Assembly (NCBI GenBank): GCA_949752735.1
Contig: OX457037.1
Coordinates: 67,211,811 to 67,275,810 of the forward strand
Reading direction: 5' to 3'
DNA: 64,000 nt
Source: Lumbricus terrestris
Lineage: Eukaryota; Annelida; Clitellata; Crassiclitellata; Lumbricidae
Position numbers and translations under genes: made by a program. Under the pieces are notes generated by a model that was given only the letters and a program-made list of their open reading frames with translations, made no database searches and had not been told where the DNA came from. Every line of letters starts with the position of its first letter. Position 1 is the stretch's first letter. Below, piece by piece: positions 54,141 through 63,985 of this stretch.

Positions 54141-57100
54141 CTAGTCATCCATTGGAGACTGACTACCACTTCGTCGACTGGGACTTTCGACGGTATTGTC
54201 CCTCATGGACGTAGGTAAACCTCCGAGGTGTTCACGTATTGACGGAAACCTCCGACACACCCCCTCAAGATCGAGGTCGAGTGAGGAGTCACTGTCATCC
54301 TCTTCATCCTTAAGCCAGCTGTCACTGGTCAGCACAGGCCAGATCTTGTCCTCAGCCTGCTGCTTCCGCTCCACCAACATGTCTTTGTCCAAAGCGTTCC
54401 AGGTGTTATCTTTTTCCGCCGGCCGTACCGTGGGTCCAACCACGACTTTTTCCAAAGCGTTCCAGGTGTTTACGTTTTCCTCCGGCCGTACCGTGGGTAC
54501 CACCCCTCTCATCACAGCATACTTAGCGTCTTTATCCGAAGCGTTCCAGGTGTTTACTTTTTCCGCCGGCCGTACCGTGGGTCCAACCACGACTTTTTCC
54601 AAAGCGTTCCAGGTGTTAACGTTTTCCTCCGGCAGTACCGTGGGTCCAACCACGACTTTTTCCAAAGCGTTCCAGGTGTTTACGTTTTCCTCCGGCCGTA
54701 CCGTGGGTTGACGTGTCGTTCCTATCCTTGACGGGATCTGTCGGCCGTACCCCGACGTTTGTGTCATCGTGTTCTTAGTGACTTGTAATACTGTCACTCG
54801 TTCCAACAGGCATTCAGTACTTTGCCTCACCGTGGTGTCCTCGTTTCCCACGTTCATCATCCTGACCCATACCACTGACTCTTTTCCAGGGATCAGGGTT
54901 CGCCCAACTACCAATCCTTTGGATAATTCCTTAGGGGTAGTGACCCAGTCCTCTGTATCAACTCGCAGATGCGGATACACCACCGAAACCAGTACATCCA
55001 TTTCACATCTGGCCGGTATTACTGTGTCGTGTCGGATCATAATTTTCCTGCACCTGAGTTCTGCAGATGTAGTTTTCAGCGGCACGTTCAGTTCACCCAG
55101 GCGAACACAATGACCAGCGAAGTTCCAGCTCGCCTGATTGGCTTCGAGCCACGACAGCCCCAAGATGACTTCCGTCACTTGGTCCGTCACCAGACAAGGC
55201 AGCGGAAAGGATTTCCTGCCAATGTGAATGGTCAACATGGCTTCACCCTCCACTCGTATCTCGCTCCCGTTCGCGGCTAGCAGTCGTTGCTCTGACGGTA
55301 CCACTTTACTCCCTGGCACGAAGCATTTCGGCACCAGCGACATCTCGCTGCCTGAGTCAAGAAGACATTGACGTCTTACTCCATTCAAGCGTGTGACGAT
55401 GTACGCCATACTGCTTCCTTTCACCAGTCGACTTTGTGACGGTTCCGGGAAAGGTTCAGTGCTCACTGGATCTTCAGCAGCTTCTGTTCTCAGCTGCGGA
55501 CAATTCCAGCTGATATGTCCTCTTTTGTGGCACCGGAAACATTCGCGGTTGTCGGGCTTCCTCCAACCACCTGGTTGAAATCCTTGTCTCTGAAACGGTC
55601 CATTGTTTGTCCGGTCCGAACGATTCCATCGCTCGTAGGGTTTATTTGCAACAAACCCCGACTCTGACTTCGGTTTGAGCTGACCGAGTTCCTTGGTCAG
55701 AGTCTCAAGTTGACGTTCCAGGTCGATCATCCGCTGATCTTGTGGATCCCCGACTACCGGAGTCGTTCTATCGGACTTGGTAGCTTTCACCCGACCATGT
55801 CTCTGCTCCGAGTTACCACCGGACGTTGACTGACGACCGTATGCTTCCAACCGGACAGCATGTTTGTAAGCGGTCTCGAGATCAACCGGTTCTCTTTCGC
55901 GTACTTTCTGAGCCAAGTCTTGATTCGTCAAAGCGTCAATGAAGGCATCACAAGCGATCGACTCAACAACGTCATTTGTCGGTCCAGGATATGCGAGGAC
56001 CATCAATCGCCTGATCTCCTGCACAACATTGCTCAGCGTCTCAGACTGCCCTTGTCGGTATGTCCGTAACTTGGTTCGGAAGAGATTCGTCTGATTCTCT
56101 GAACCATACCTCGCCTTTAACTTTTCCACCAGACCCTGCCAAGACACGTTCTGCTGGGCACCCATGTCCCACAACAATTGTGACGCCGGCCCTGTGAGAG
56201 CACACATGAGCTGGTCAGATTTTTCCCTGTCGCTCCAATTGTTACATCTGGCGCAGACTTCAAACTTGGCTAGAAAAGCAGCGATCGCTGTCTTCCCGTC
56301 ATACTTTTCAAGTTTAATCCGGATCCCACGGTCTACTGGAACTCTGGTTCTCGTCTGGCTGGCAGAACGTTGACGTGTTCTGTCATCAGCGGAACTCCGT
56401 CGAGGTGAATCGCTATCATCGCTCGATTCATCCTCTGCCCCGATCCTTGATCCGACGCGTTGCTTCACACGAGTCTGTTCTCTGGCAACTCCTCTATCTC
56501 TGTGTCCTCTGGCCTTTACGGGAGACCGGATACTTCCCCCCGACGAATTGCTATCGTCGTCTGGCACTACTGCCACACGTCGTTGTCCTTGGTCTTTCTT
56601 CTTGAGAATAGACCGACTTGACGACGGTTCAGTACGCTGTGTCGGCACCGTGATTTTCACTTTTCGTTTTGCCCGACGATGATGACTCCCGTCATTCGTC
56701 CTTGTTCCTCGCTCATCCGGGTCAGTCTGTGTGGATGCATCGTCAGATGACACCACTTTTCCTTTCACCCTGACTTCCGGCGGCACCAAACGTCTGACTG
56801 TCCGAGGCTCACCATGACCTGACGTTGACACCTTCCGCTCCGGTATTTCATGCAGTCTTTTCGTGTCTTTACTGACTTTGTTTTGCTTTGCTTTTTCAGG
56901 AAGTCTTACCATCGGCTGTGGCGACGACTCCTGCCTCCGTTCACGAGAAGCTGACAAGGCCTGCACTTGCTGAGTGAGCAGAGTCAAACATTCCCGGAGG
57001 ACTGACAGTTCATTCCTCACGTCGACATCCACACCATTCCCTGAGACGCTCTCAATCGTCTCAAGTCGAGGAACATGCCTGCGAGATGCACCAGCAGTCC

Positions 57101-58193
57101 TACTCGACCTTTCTTTCACGGAGAGTACCTCCACACATCGCTCAGGTAGCCGATATGCGTTCCTGTCAGGATCAGATGGGACTACACGCTCTGAAAACAT
57201 GGGTCTGCTGTCTCGAACAGCTTCGGAAACTCGTGGAACAGAACGGAGCCAATGCTCAACACCAGCAACAGAAGAAGAAGTCTTAAAACGGTCGCGAACC
57301 AATTCAGCTTCAACTTCTAAATCAACAAACTCCCTTGAGTCACCAGTAGCGAGATCAAAAGGCACAGCTACATCAGATTGAGCAAAACCACCAGCTACGT
57401 TCAAATCAGGCCAACAAATTTTTGGACGAGCGCCAAAGTACTCACAATCAGGTCGAGAAACATCCATGGAAAGATTCCCGGTTGAAAAATCAACATTCAA
57501 AGGCGGAAAAGGGACAGTGCGTACCTCAGAAGTTTTTACCCCACTTCTGGTACCACTTTGTGGCGTCCGACCCTCAGCAGACAACGCCTGCGCCGCTTCC
57601 CTCTTGCCGTCGGCCGCAAACGCCTCTGACTGACCGGGTCGGTCTTCCTCGGTGGCCCCAGCACCATCAAGAGTCTCTGACAGCCCAAGACCCGAGAGAC
57701 CCGCGCTCTTACCAGGATTGCCTGGATCTCCTGAGTCGCTGTCTGCGCCGTGCGCGCTGTTGTCGCTTTCACTGACGGTCGAAGAAGCCCCTGACACCGA
57801 CGCCTGCGACCGGGTGTGCAGCGCCGTATCGTCTGACCCGCTCTCTGCCGAGCCCGCGGTCGCCGAGTAGGCGACGTCCTGAGATGGAGGATGGCCGACT
57901 CCCAACACAGGGTCCGTTGTCCCACCGGCAGAGCGGCCTCGCCGTGCACCACCCGTCGCGCCTTCGGTCCTTGTCTTCTTGCCCTGTTCGTCTTTACTCT
58001 TGCGTACCATGCTGCACCGGGCAGCCACCGAGCCCTCGCCACCAACGGGGACTACTGAGCGCATGCCCTGTCCCGTCGCCCACAGTGACTGAAACCATGA
58101 CCATTCCAGCGGCCCGAGGCCGAGGATGCGCCACGACCGTGCTCCCATTTTGGTAACAGTGAATTCCACGGAGAGACGGCTCACGCTGCTCAC
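54141..58193 (-). CDS. gag: Gag-protease polyprotein starting inside the LTR
   Basis: 1350 residues on the minus strand. Residues 1-211 are encoded within the 5' LTR, and the frame then passes through the PBS. The middle is a retrotransposon Gag core (KLEKYDGKTAIAAFLAKFE through LETAYKHAVRLEAYGR). A CCHC knuckle (CFRCHKRGHISWNC) lies near 55500-55545 and the protease motif CLLDSGSEMSLVP near 55345-55380 with VILGLSWL downstream. The C-terminus has five repeats around NTWNALEKVVVGPTV (54395-54715). Gag forms the particle and the protease matures it. There is no RT or integrase after protease. The real start could instead be a Met after the PBS, for example near 57467. Confidence 0.88.
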   Translation of the reverse strand: MSSVSRLSVEFTVTKMGARSWRILGLGPLEWSWFQSLWATGQGMRSVVPVGGEGSVAARCSMVRKSKDEQGKKTRTEGATGGARRGRSAGGTTDPVLGVGHPPSQDVAYSATAGSAESGSDDTALHTRSQASVSGASSTVSESDNSAHGADSDSGDPGNPGKSAGLSGLGLSETLDGAGATEEDRPGQSEAFAADGKREAAQALSAEGRTPQSGTRSGVKTSEVRTVPFPPLNVDFSTGNLSMDVSRPDCEYFGARPKICWPDLNVAGGFAQSDVAVPFDLATGDSREFVDLEVEAELVRDRFKTSSSVAGVEHWLRSVPRVSEAVRDSRPMFSERVVPSDPDRNAYRLPERCVEVLSVKERSSRTAGASRRHVPRLETIESVSGNGVDVDVRNELSVLRECLTLLTQQVQALSASRERRQESSPQPMVRLPEKAKQNKVSKDTKRLHEIPERKVSTSGHGEPRTVRRLVPPEVRVKGKVVSSDDASTQTDPDERGTRTNDGSHHRRAKRKVKITVPTQRTEPSSSRSILKKKDQGQRRVAVVPDDDSNSSGGSIRSPVKARGHRDRGVAREQTRVKQRVGSRIGAEDESSDDSDSPRRSSADDRTRQRSASQTRTRVPVDRGIRIKLEKYDGKTAIAAFLAKFEVCARCNNWSDREKSDQLMCALTGPASQLLWDMGAQQNVSWQGLVEKLKARYGSENQTNLFRTKLRTYRQGQSETLSNVVQEIRRLMVLAYPGPTNDVVESIACDAFIDALTNQDLAQKVREREPVDLETAYKHAVRLEAYGRQSTSGGNSEQRHGRVKATKSDRTTPVVGDPQDQRMIDLERQLETLTKELGQLKPKSESGFVANKPYERWNRSDRTNNGPFQRQGFQPGGWRKPDNRECFRCHKRGHISWNCPQLRTEAAEDPVSTEPFPEPSQSRLVKGSSMAYIVTRLNGVRRQCLLDSGSEMSLVPKCFVPGSKVVPSEQRLLAANGSEIRVEGEAMLTIHIGRKSFPLPCLVTDQVTEVILGLSWLEANQASWNFAGHCVRLGELNVPLKTTSAELRCRKIMIRHDTVIPARCEMDVLVSVVYPHLRVDTEDWVTTPKELSKGLVVGRTLIPGKESVVWVRMMNVGNEDTTVRQSTECLLERVTVLQVTKNTMTQTSGYGRQIPSRIGTTRQPTVRPEENVNTWNALEKVVVGPTVLPEENVNTWNALEKVVVGPTVRPAEKVNTWNASDKDAKYAVMRGVVPTVRPEENVNTWNALEKVVVGPTVRPAEKDNTWNALDKDMLVERKQQAEDKIWPVLTSDSWLKDEEDDSDSSLDLDLEGVCRRFPSIREHLGGLPTSMRDNTVESPSRRSGSQSPMDD
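57538..57555 (-). promoter_or_regulatory. Primer-binding site, translated as part of gag
   Basis: On the minus strand TGGTACCAGAAGTGGGGT follows the LTR end CGCCACA after three bases. It resembles TGGTGTCAGAAGTGGGAT-type sites. It lies inside the open gag frame. Confidence 0.7.
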
Positions 58194-59497
58194 ACGCTAC
58201 CGGGCAGAGTCGAGCTGAAACCCGGCAGCAATCGAGACCGGCAGCGGCCGAACTCCCAACTTTGACACTTAGCCTGTCCACGGAACACGCACCGCCGCCG
58301 TGTACCAAGTACGCGGTGCGCTTCCCGAGTGCTCGCCTCACTCGTCCACCAGCCCACGGCAACAGCCGCCTTTACCGAGACCTGCCTTCTCGGACGCTCG
58401 GAAGAGCGTCGTGGTGGTTGCTGGTCTGTTGTGCGAAAACGGAGGTAAAAATAAAAGACCTGGCGGTCTTGGGGGAACAGGTATCGGGTAGCCCCGTCTC
58501 CGAAGAGACTTATTTATTGTCGCTATATTCTACTGGCGCCGTTCGCCCTAACTCAGCAGTTACGGACCTCAGGTAAAAACCCTCAATAACACTTGGTCTT
58601 TACTCTCAAAATTTACTCTGCTTCCCACGCTCCTAGTTTGCCAAAGCTACAAACTATCCTCTACCCGAGGGGAGCAACAACTCTCTACTGTACCACTTTA
58701 ACTCTGATCAAAACCCCAAAACTTGGTGCCCCTGTTTTACTAAATAGAACGTATATCGCCGAGGCGTCGGCTTCATGCGCACCCGTGGAGTCACCACTCT
58801 CCACCACAGAAAAACCCGTAACCTTCACGTTACGCTCAAAGGACTCTCAACGATCGCTAAGACAGCAAGATCGTGAATGCAACACGTAGATTCCCTGGCA
58901 GGAAGGAGCCCAACCCAAGTCCTGCAGAATCACCAACACGTGTAACCAACCAGTAACCGGATACTTCACCAGGGGATTTCACCCTATACAATGTAACACT
59001 TCCGCAGACCAACGGAGCTGCGGCGTCTCCGGCCTTGTAACCGTACCCCTGAAACAGAAGATTGAACCCCGAGAGATCGATGACAGAGTTACGAACAATG
59101 ACAGATCATCTACCTGAGCTCTCACAACCGCGTATATCAGGATCGCCCAATCATGTTCAAATGGCTACAGCCAATCCTGTTGAGACAGTAGAACACAACC
59201 GATTTAACTATGCACGAATTCACGAACACAGTACGTATGGAGTAGTCGGCAACTACTCCACGTTATAAGCAACGCACCGTGTGGCAGGCTTTATTCCACC
59301 GGCAACACGCTATGCTTTGGCTTAAACGTGGACATCGGTCTTCCGTATACAATGACCGAAACCTAAATTTTAACGAAACCGGTTTCAGTTTCTTTTCTAC
59401 TAAGCCAAAAGGCTACCTAACGAGAGTCAGGGTTACTCCCGCTATTTACCCACAAGTTATATTTTACGTGTACTTGTCTTGTGGCCTGTCCGCCACA
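57559..59497 (-). repeat. 5' LTR of the gag-protease element
   Basis: 1939 bp, same as 50585-52523 apart from a couple of substitutions. It includes the first 635 bp of the gag frame. Confidence 0.93.
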
Positions 59498-59555
59498 TAG
59501 TGATATCAGAGCAGCGATTTAGATAGTGAAAGTAGATTATCGACCGTAGAAAGTA

Positions 59556-60693
59556 ATGGCTACCGAAGGTTCCAAACGTTTTTCGTTTGAAAAGCAAGAT
59601 CTGGACGACACAATTAGTTGTTGCATCTGCATGAATGTCTTCACCGATCCAAAAGCCTTACCATGCATCCATACGTTCTGCGTGAAATGTCTTCAACAGA
59701 CCGCTCTCAACACAAACAAAGGACCCGGAGATGAGATGCCTTGTCCAATCTGCAGGCGACAGTTTAAGATACCTCAAGAAGGATTTTCTGGACTTCCTAA
59801 TAACTTCCTCATTGCGAAGCTCATACAAGTGGCAAGTGTTCCAGACTCATCAAAATCAAGCAATTTATGCGAGGTATGTCTGGAGGCGAAAGAGGAAACG
59901 ACAGATGAGATATCGAAAGCTAATATGTATTGCACTGACTGCAATCAGAAGTTGTGCGAAGAATGCTGCAAACAACATAGTAAATTTAAGTTAAATAAGA
60001 GTCATAAATTGATACCAATAAATGAACGACTAGTAAGTGATGAAAATGCAAAGGCAAATCTAGCACCCAGTGTTTGTGAACTCCATGAGCAAAAGGTTTT
60101 GGACGTATACTGCAAAGAATGCAGGACGGTAGAATGTCCTATCTGCTTCATTGATGGCCATAAACAGCATGAAGGTTCTCATGTCAGCAAGTATGTGGAC
60201 GATTTTCGCAAACAGATAGAAAGCAACATTGAAACTATAAATGGGTGCAGCTCCAAGGCTCAGATGAAAAAAGAAGAACTGAATAAGATCAAAGAAGATG
60301 TTCAGCAAACGTAGAGAGGTTGGAATCTGATGTAATAAAGAGAAGAGATGAGTTGAAACAGTTTGTGGATGCTCAGGCAAATTCTCTTTTGCAAAGTATC
60401 TGTTCGTTGACTCAGACCAAATATAAAGAAATCCAGGTGGAAGTAGATGATGCCGATGCGCAAATATCCTGCTTACGGAGTTACAGTTCTTACAGCCAGA
60501 AAATTATGGCTAAAGGATCAGCTAGCGATATAATTATGTCGGGCATTTTCGGACTTGTCAGAGAAAGCAGTCGAGTTGCAAAGTCAGTGTCAGTCTCTAA
60601 TGGAAAGAAAAGTTCAATTCTTTAAGATCTGCTTTACAAGATCGGAATTAGAAGAGTTTCTTGAAGATGAAAACATACTTGGGAAGATTGAAT
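59556..60693 (+). pseudogene. TRIM-NHL locus 4, RING/B-box/coiled-coil exon with two frameshifts
   Basis: The ATG at 59556 opens a frame with a RING (CCIC, CIHTFCVKC, CPIC), B-box 1 (CEVC ... CTDC ... CEECC) and B-box 2 (CELHEQKVLDVYCKEC ... CPIC). It is closely similar to 33537-34671. The frame ends at a TAG at 60312-60314 after an indel near 60305. The coil continues in another frame (RRDELKQFVDAQANSLLQ), and a 4-bp insertion near 60535 shifts it again before the phase-1 donor at 60694. A retroelement sits 58 bp upstream of the ATG. Almost certainly inactive as a TRIM, though a short RING/B-box protein is possible. No NHL exon follows within the window. Confidence 0.88.
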
Positions 60694-60724
60694 GTAAGTG
60701 ATTTCTATTGAATTAAGCAACTTT

Positions 60725-61962
60725 GGGTCCTAATCTTTGAAATAGTCTTCCGGCTTACATTACTGCCTTACATTGAATTGGCCTCTTCAAAACACTTTTA
60801 AAAATATTTCTTGTTGTTAACTGGTCTAAATCATGTATTCTTGCCGCTGGCAGACATAATTATCACCTCTTCTCTTACCATTGCCCAAGTCAAAATATTA
60901 CTCATAGATATCTGCCCAGCAGACGCCATGTCATAATTTCATTATATAATTGGGGTATTAACTGTTATTAGGCTATTAACTATGTTTTCAGTACTAACCG
61001 TAAAGTTCACAATGATAATAATGTTGCCTGTCTATGAGGATCTAGCTTTTGATATTTGCATAGGCCTAGTTGTAAAAAACTTTTTTCGTTTTTTATTCTC
61101 TCCCCAAAAACGTCGTTTTTTCGTTTTATTTATTTTCTGCTTCCTTTTATTCCGTTTTTTTAAAAATTTTATGTAAATTTATTTATTTATTTACTGTCTG
61201 TTTTTATTTTCTTTATTTTTTATTTTTTTCCATGATATTCCGTCACCTGGGGTAACTTTGATAGGCGGGGTAACTTTGACCCACTCGGGGTAACTTTGAC
61301 AATTTTTGTGTAAACTTTGGAAACGGGCCCACAACAGTTCCACAGTAACATTGTATAGCTGTATGTGGTTAAGGGCGGACGAGGGTGAATACTTGAACAT
61401 GAGCCTATGGATACCCATTGGCTCATACACACACATATCAAGCATCAATTGCATGATTACCAGAGAAGTTGGTGGACATAGAAGAAGTTTTTGGTGAAGT
61501 TGTGGTTGAAATGTTGAAACGTCATTGTGGAACAAACAAACAAGAGAAACAGGCACAGAAAAGAGGCTTGAAAATTATAGCTGGGAATGAAATTCAACGA
61601 TCTGATCTCTATCTGGAACAAGCAAGGTACTGCCGGTACCGGTACTGGTACCAGTACCAGCAAAACGACGTAAAGTTCAAGAAGTACATGTAGAACCATC
61701 CTCTGATTTTCAGTGCCATACCAAGATAGTAGTACATGTATAGTGTATACTACCCGTACTTCGTATAACTTGGCAGGGACTGACAGTGAATCACCAGTGG
61801 CTTCCACAAAGTACCAGTATGGACCTGAGTCACCTGACCAATGGATTGTTGTGAAGTATGAAGGAAAGAAAGGTTATCTCAGCTATATTGGAAAAATTCT
61901 TGATGTTAAACCAAAGAACAAGACTTCTAAGAGTGCAATTTGTGAAGAAACAACCAGGAAAC
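60725..61962 (+). pseudogene. Duplicated transposon cluster (copy 2 of 970-2790)
   Basis: Same order as copy 1: LINE tail (60729-60955), AT-rich MITE relic (61060-61170), GGGGTAACTTTGA repeats (61250-61300), KKxxKIIAGNE-like remnant (61469-61690) and the QWIVVKYEGK remnant (61790-61960). It lacks E1, giving the empty site for that element. It lies in the intron after the locus 4 RBCC exon. It is cut at 61963 by the MULE. Confidence 0.8.
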
Positions 61963-62223
61963 GGCGCCGTAACAAATGCGCGCAAGCAAAAGCGCGCAGA
62001 CAAATGCGCGCAGACAATAGCGCGCAGACAATAGCGCGCAAAGCGCGCAACAGGGACTTTCCCGTCAAAAGAGCGCAAAAAAGAGCGCGCAAAAAAAAGC
62101 GCGCAACAAAGAAAATGATGAGAATAATTAAAAAGAACAATGTTTCATAAATGTTTCATAGACTCTCCATATGTCCGACTTGTTACGCGTATATTCCGTA
62201 AAGGTTCGTCTTATTTTCGTCTT

Positions 62224-62530
62224 TCGTATGTTTTCTCAGCGGTGTCTTTGATGGTGGAAAGGGCGGCTACTCAAAGGCTTCGACGCACCTTATTTTCGCA
62301 GGCTATTCTTTCGTATGTTTTCTCAGCGGTGTCTTTGATAGTGGAAAGGGCGGCTACTCAAAGGCTTCGACGCACCTTATTTTCGCAGGCTATTCTTTCG
62401 TATGTTTTCTCAGCGGTGTCTTTGATAGTGGAAAGGGCGGCTACTCAAAGGCTTAGACGCACCTTCTTTTCGCAGGCTATTCTTTCGTATGTTTTCTCAG
62501 CGGTGTCTTTGATAGTGGAAAGGGCGTCAT
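62224..62530 (+). repeat. 87-bp tandem repeat array
   Basis: About 3.6 units, with starts at 62224, 62311, 62398 and 62485, each containing GTATGTTTTCTCAGCGGTGTC and CAAAGGCTTCGACGCACC. Because 87 is 29 codons, a 137-codon frame stays open across it; this is probably not a protein. Confidence 0.9.
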
Positions 62531-62560
62531 CACGAGTCTGCTATACACCATAAATATGGG

Positions 62561-63985
62561 ATGCACCCCATCAGTACCGTTTCATTTAGTAAAGACGCTA
62601 ACATGGAGTTCACGTCATCGCAGAAACGTAAGGAACATCTTTTGTACGAGGGTTACAGGCTTCGGAAAGACAGGGACATGGCTGACGGCAGCACTTCGTG
62701 GAGATGTAGAAAACGCGATTGTTCCGGCCGCATTAAGGTTGGTGAAGGTGATGATGTGACTTCTGTTTCGGCTCACAATCATGCTCCTGATCCGGAGCAT
62801 AACGAGGCGACACGGATTGTTCAAGAAATTCGTGGAAGAGCTGCGACAACCGTCGAAAAACCGAGACAGATCATACAGCAAAGCTCATCAGCCGTTTCTT
62901 TAGCTGTTGCCAGTCAACTACCGGAGTATGGTGCTTCTCAACGTTCAATACAACGGGAACGAAGACGACTTGCTGCTCCCTATGTACACGCGACTTCATG
63001 CAGTGATGTCATAATTCCTGATACACTTCAAAGAACTACAAGAAATGACCATTTCTTGTTGTGGGATTCCGGTGTCAACGACGTCTTTCGCATCCTCATG
63101 TTTGCTACGATGGCAAACCTCAATCTTCTTCAGGAGCACACTCACTGGTTTATCGACGGTACCTTCAAAGTGGCACCCGCTATCTTCTTCCAGCTCTTCA
63201 CCGTTCATGCACTTGTGGAATCTTGTGCGATACCTCTCGTCTATGTCCTCATGCCAGATAAGTCACAAACCAGTTACGAACGCATACTACGTAAGTTAAA
63301 GGAATTGAAACCTGCTCTCAATCCCACAAGCATCTTGTCCGACTACGAGAAAGCCTGCCAGAATGCCTGTGCAACAGTCTTTCCGGGAACACAACTGGCG
63401 GGATGTTTTTTCCATCTTGGTCAAAGCATGTGGCGTAAGGTTCAAGATCTGAACCTCGCAGGAGCCTACCGTGACGATGAAAACATACGCTTGTACGTGA
63501 AGATGATCCTGGCTTTAAGCTTCGTTCCGGCTGCAGACGTTGTTACTGCATTCAACGACTTAATCCAACGCTGTCCTCCTCCTTTATTGCCTTTAGCGGA
63601 CTATTGGGAAGATGTATACATAGGGAGACGACGCAGGGGTCGACGTGCCAATCCGAGATATGCCGTGAACATATGGAACGTTCGGGAACGTGTGGTGGAC
63701 AACCTACCACGTACGAACAACTCCGTCGAGGCGTGGCACCGTTCATTTCAGCAGACCGTCGACTGCCACCATCCATCGGTCTTCAAACTTGTAAAGCAAT
63801 TCATTGCGGAACAAGACCACTTTGAGTTGAAGATCGAGAGGTATCGTTCTGGATTTAGACACCCTGAGGCTTCGAAATGTAAGTACGTGCGTCTCAATAG
63901 ACGCCTTCAGGCGTTGGTTCCAACGTATGGCACGATTCCTTTGGACGATTTTTTGCGTGGGGTGGCTCACAACGTTAGCCTATAA
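62561..63985 (+). CDS. Mutator-like transposase with FLYWCH zinc finger
   Basis: 474 residues from the ATG at 62561; the in-frame ATG at 62603 is an alternative start. Residues about 15-72 form a FLYWCH-type finger (LLYEGYRLRKDRD, WRCRKRDC, HNHAPD). The MULE domain has D199 (IDGTFKV), D261 (LSDYEKA), a C-x2-H (GCFFHLGQ) and E390 (NNSVEAWH), the expected DDE triad. It would cut and paste the element by binding its ends. The frame is complete to the TAA at 63983-63985 with no break, so it may be active or recently so. An isolated domesticated gene is less likely given the repeat-rich end upstream. Confidence 0.92.
   Translation: MHPISTVSFSKDANMEFTSSQKRKEHLLYEGYRLRKDRDMADGSTSWRCRKRDCSGRIKVGEGDDVTSVSAHNHAPDPEHNEATRIVQEIRGRAATTVEKPRQIIQQSSSAVSLAVASQLPEYGASQRSIQRERRRLAAPYVHATSCSDVIIPDTLQRTTRNDHFLLWDSGVNDVFRILMFATMANLNLLQEHTHWFIDGTFKVAPAIFFQLFTVHALVESCAIPLVYVLMPDKSQTSYERILRKLKELKPALNPTSILSDYEKACQNACATVFPGTQLAGCFFHLGQSMWRKVQDLNLAGAYRDDENIRLYVKMILALSFVPAADVVTAFNDLIQRCPPPLLPLADYWEDVYIGRRRRGRRANPRYAVNIWNVRERVVDNLPRTNNSVEAWHRSFQQTVDCHHPSVFKLVKQFIAEQDHFELKIERYRSGFRHPEASKCKYVRLNRRLQALVPTYGTIPLDDFLRGVAHNVSL

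Larger units (their letters stand above)
50585..59497 (-). mobile_element. Ty3/gypsy-type LTR retroelement with gag-protease only
   Basis: Two 1939-bp direct repeats (50585-52523 and 57559-59497) with TGTGGCG...CGCCACA ends enclose 5035 bp. TAGT lies at 50581-50584 and 59498-59501. On the minus strand the order is 5' LTR, PBS, gag-protease, tandem repeats, PPT, 3' LTR. I noticed two LTR differences (near 51103/58077 and 51846/58820), so it is young. No RT, RNase H or integrase motif occurs in any frame, so it depends on another element's enzymes. Confidence 0.92.

Noticed and set aside
61713..62150. A 145-codon frame ending in a Lys/Arg/Ala-rich tail, like a nuclear basic protein
   Set aside because: It fuses the old transposase relic with the GCGCGC-rich end of the inserted MULE; the basic tail is just the translated terminal array.
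62140..62553. A 29-residue-repeat protein
   Set aside because: The frame is a by-product of an 87-bp tandem array with near-identical units at DNA level and no independent coding evidence.
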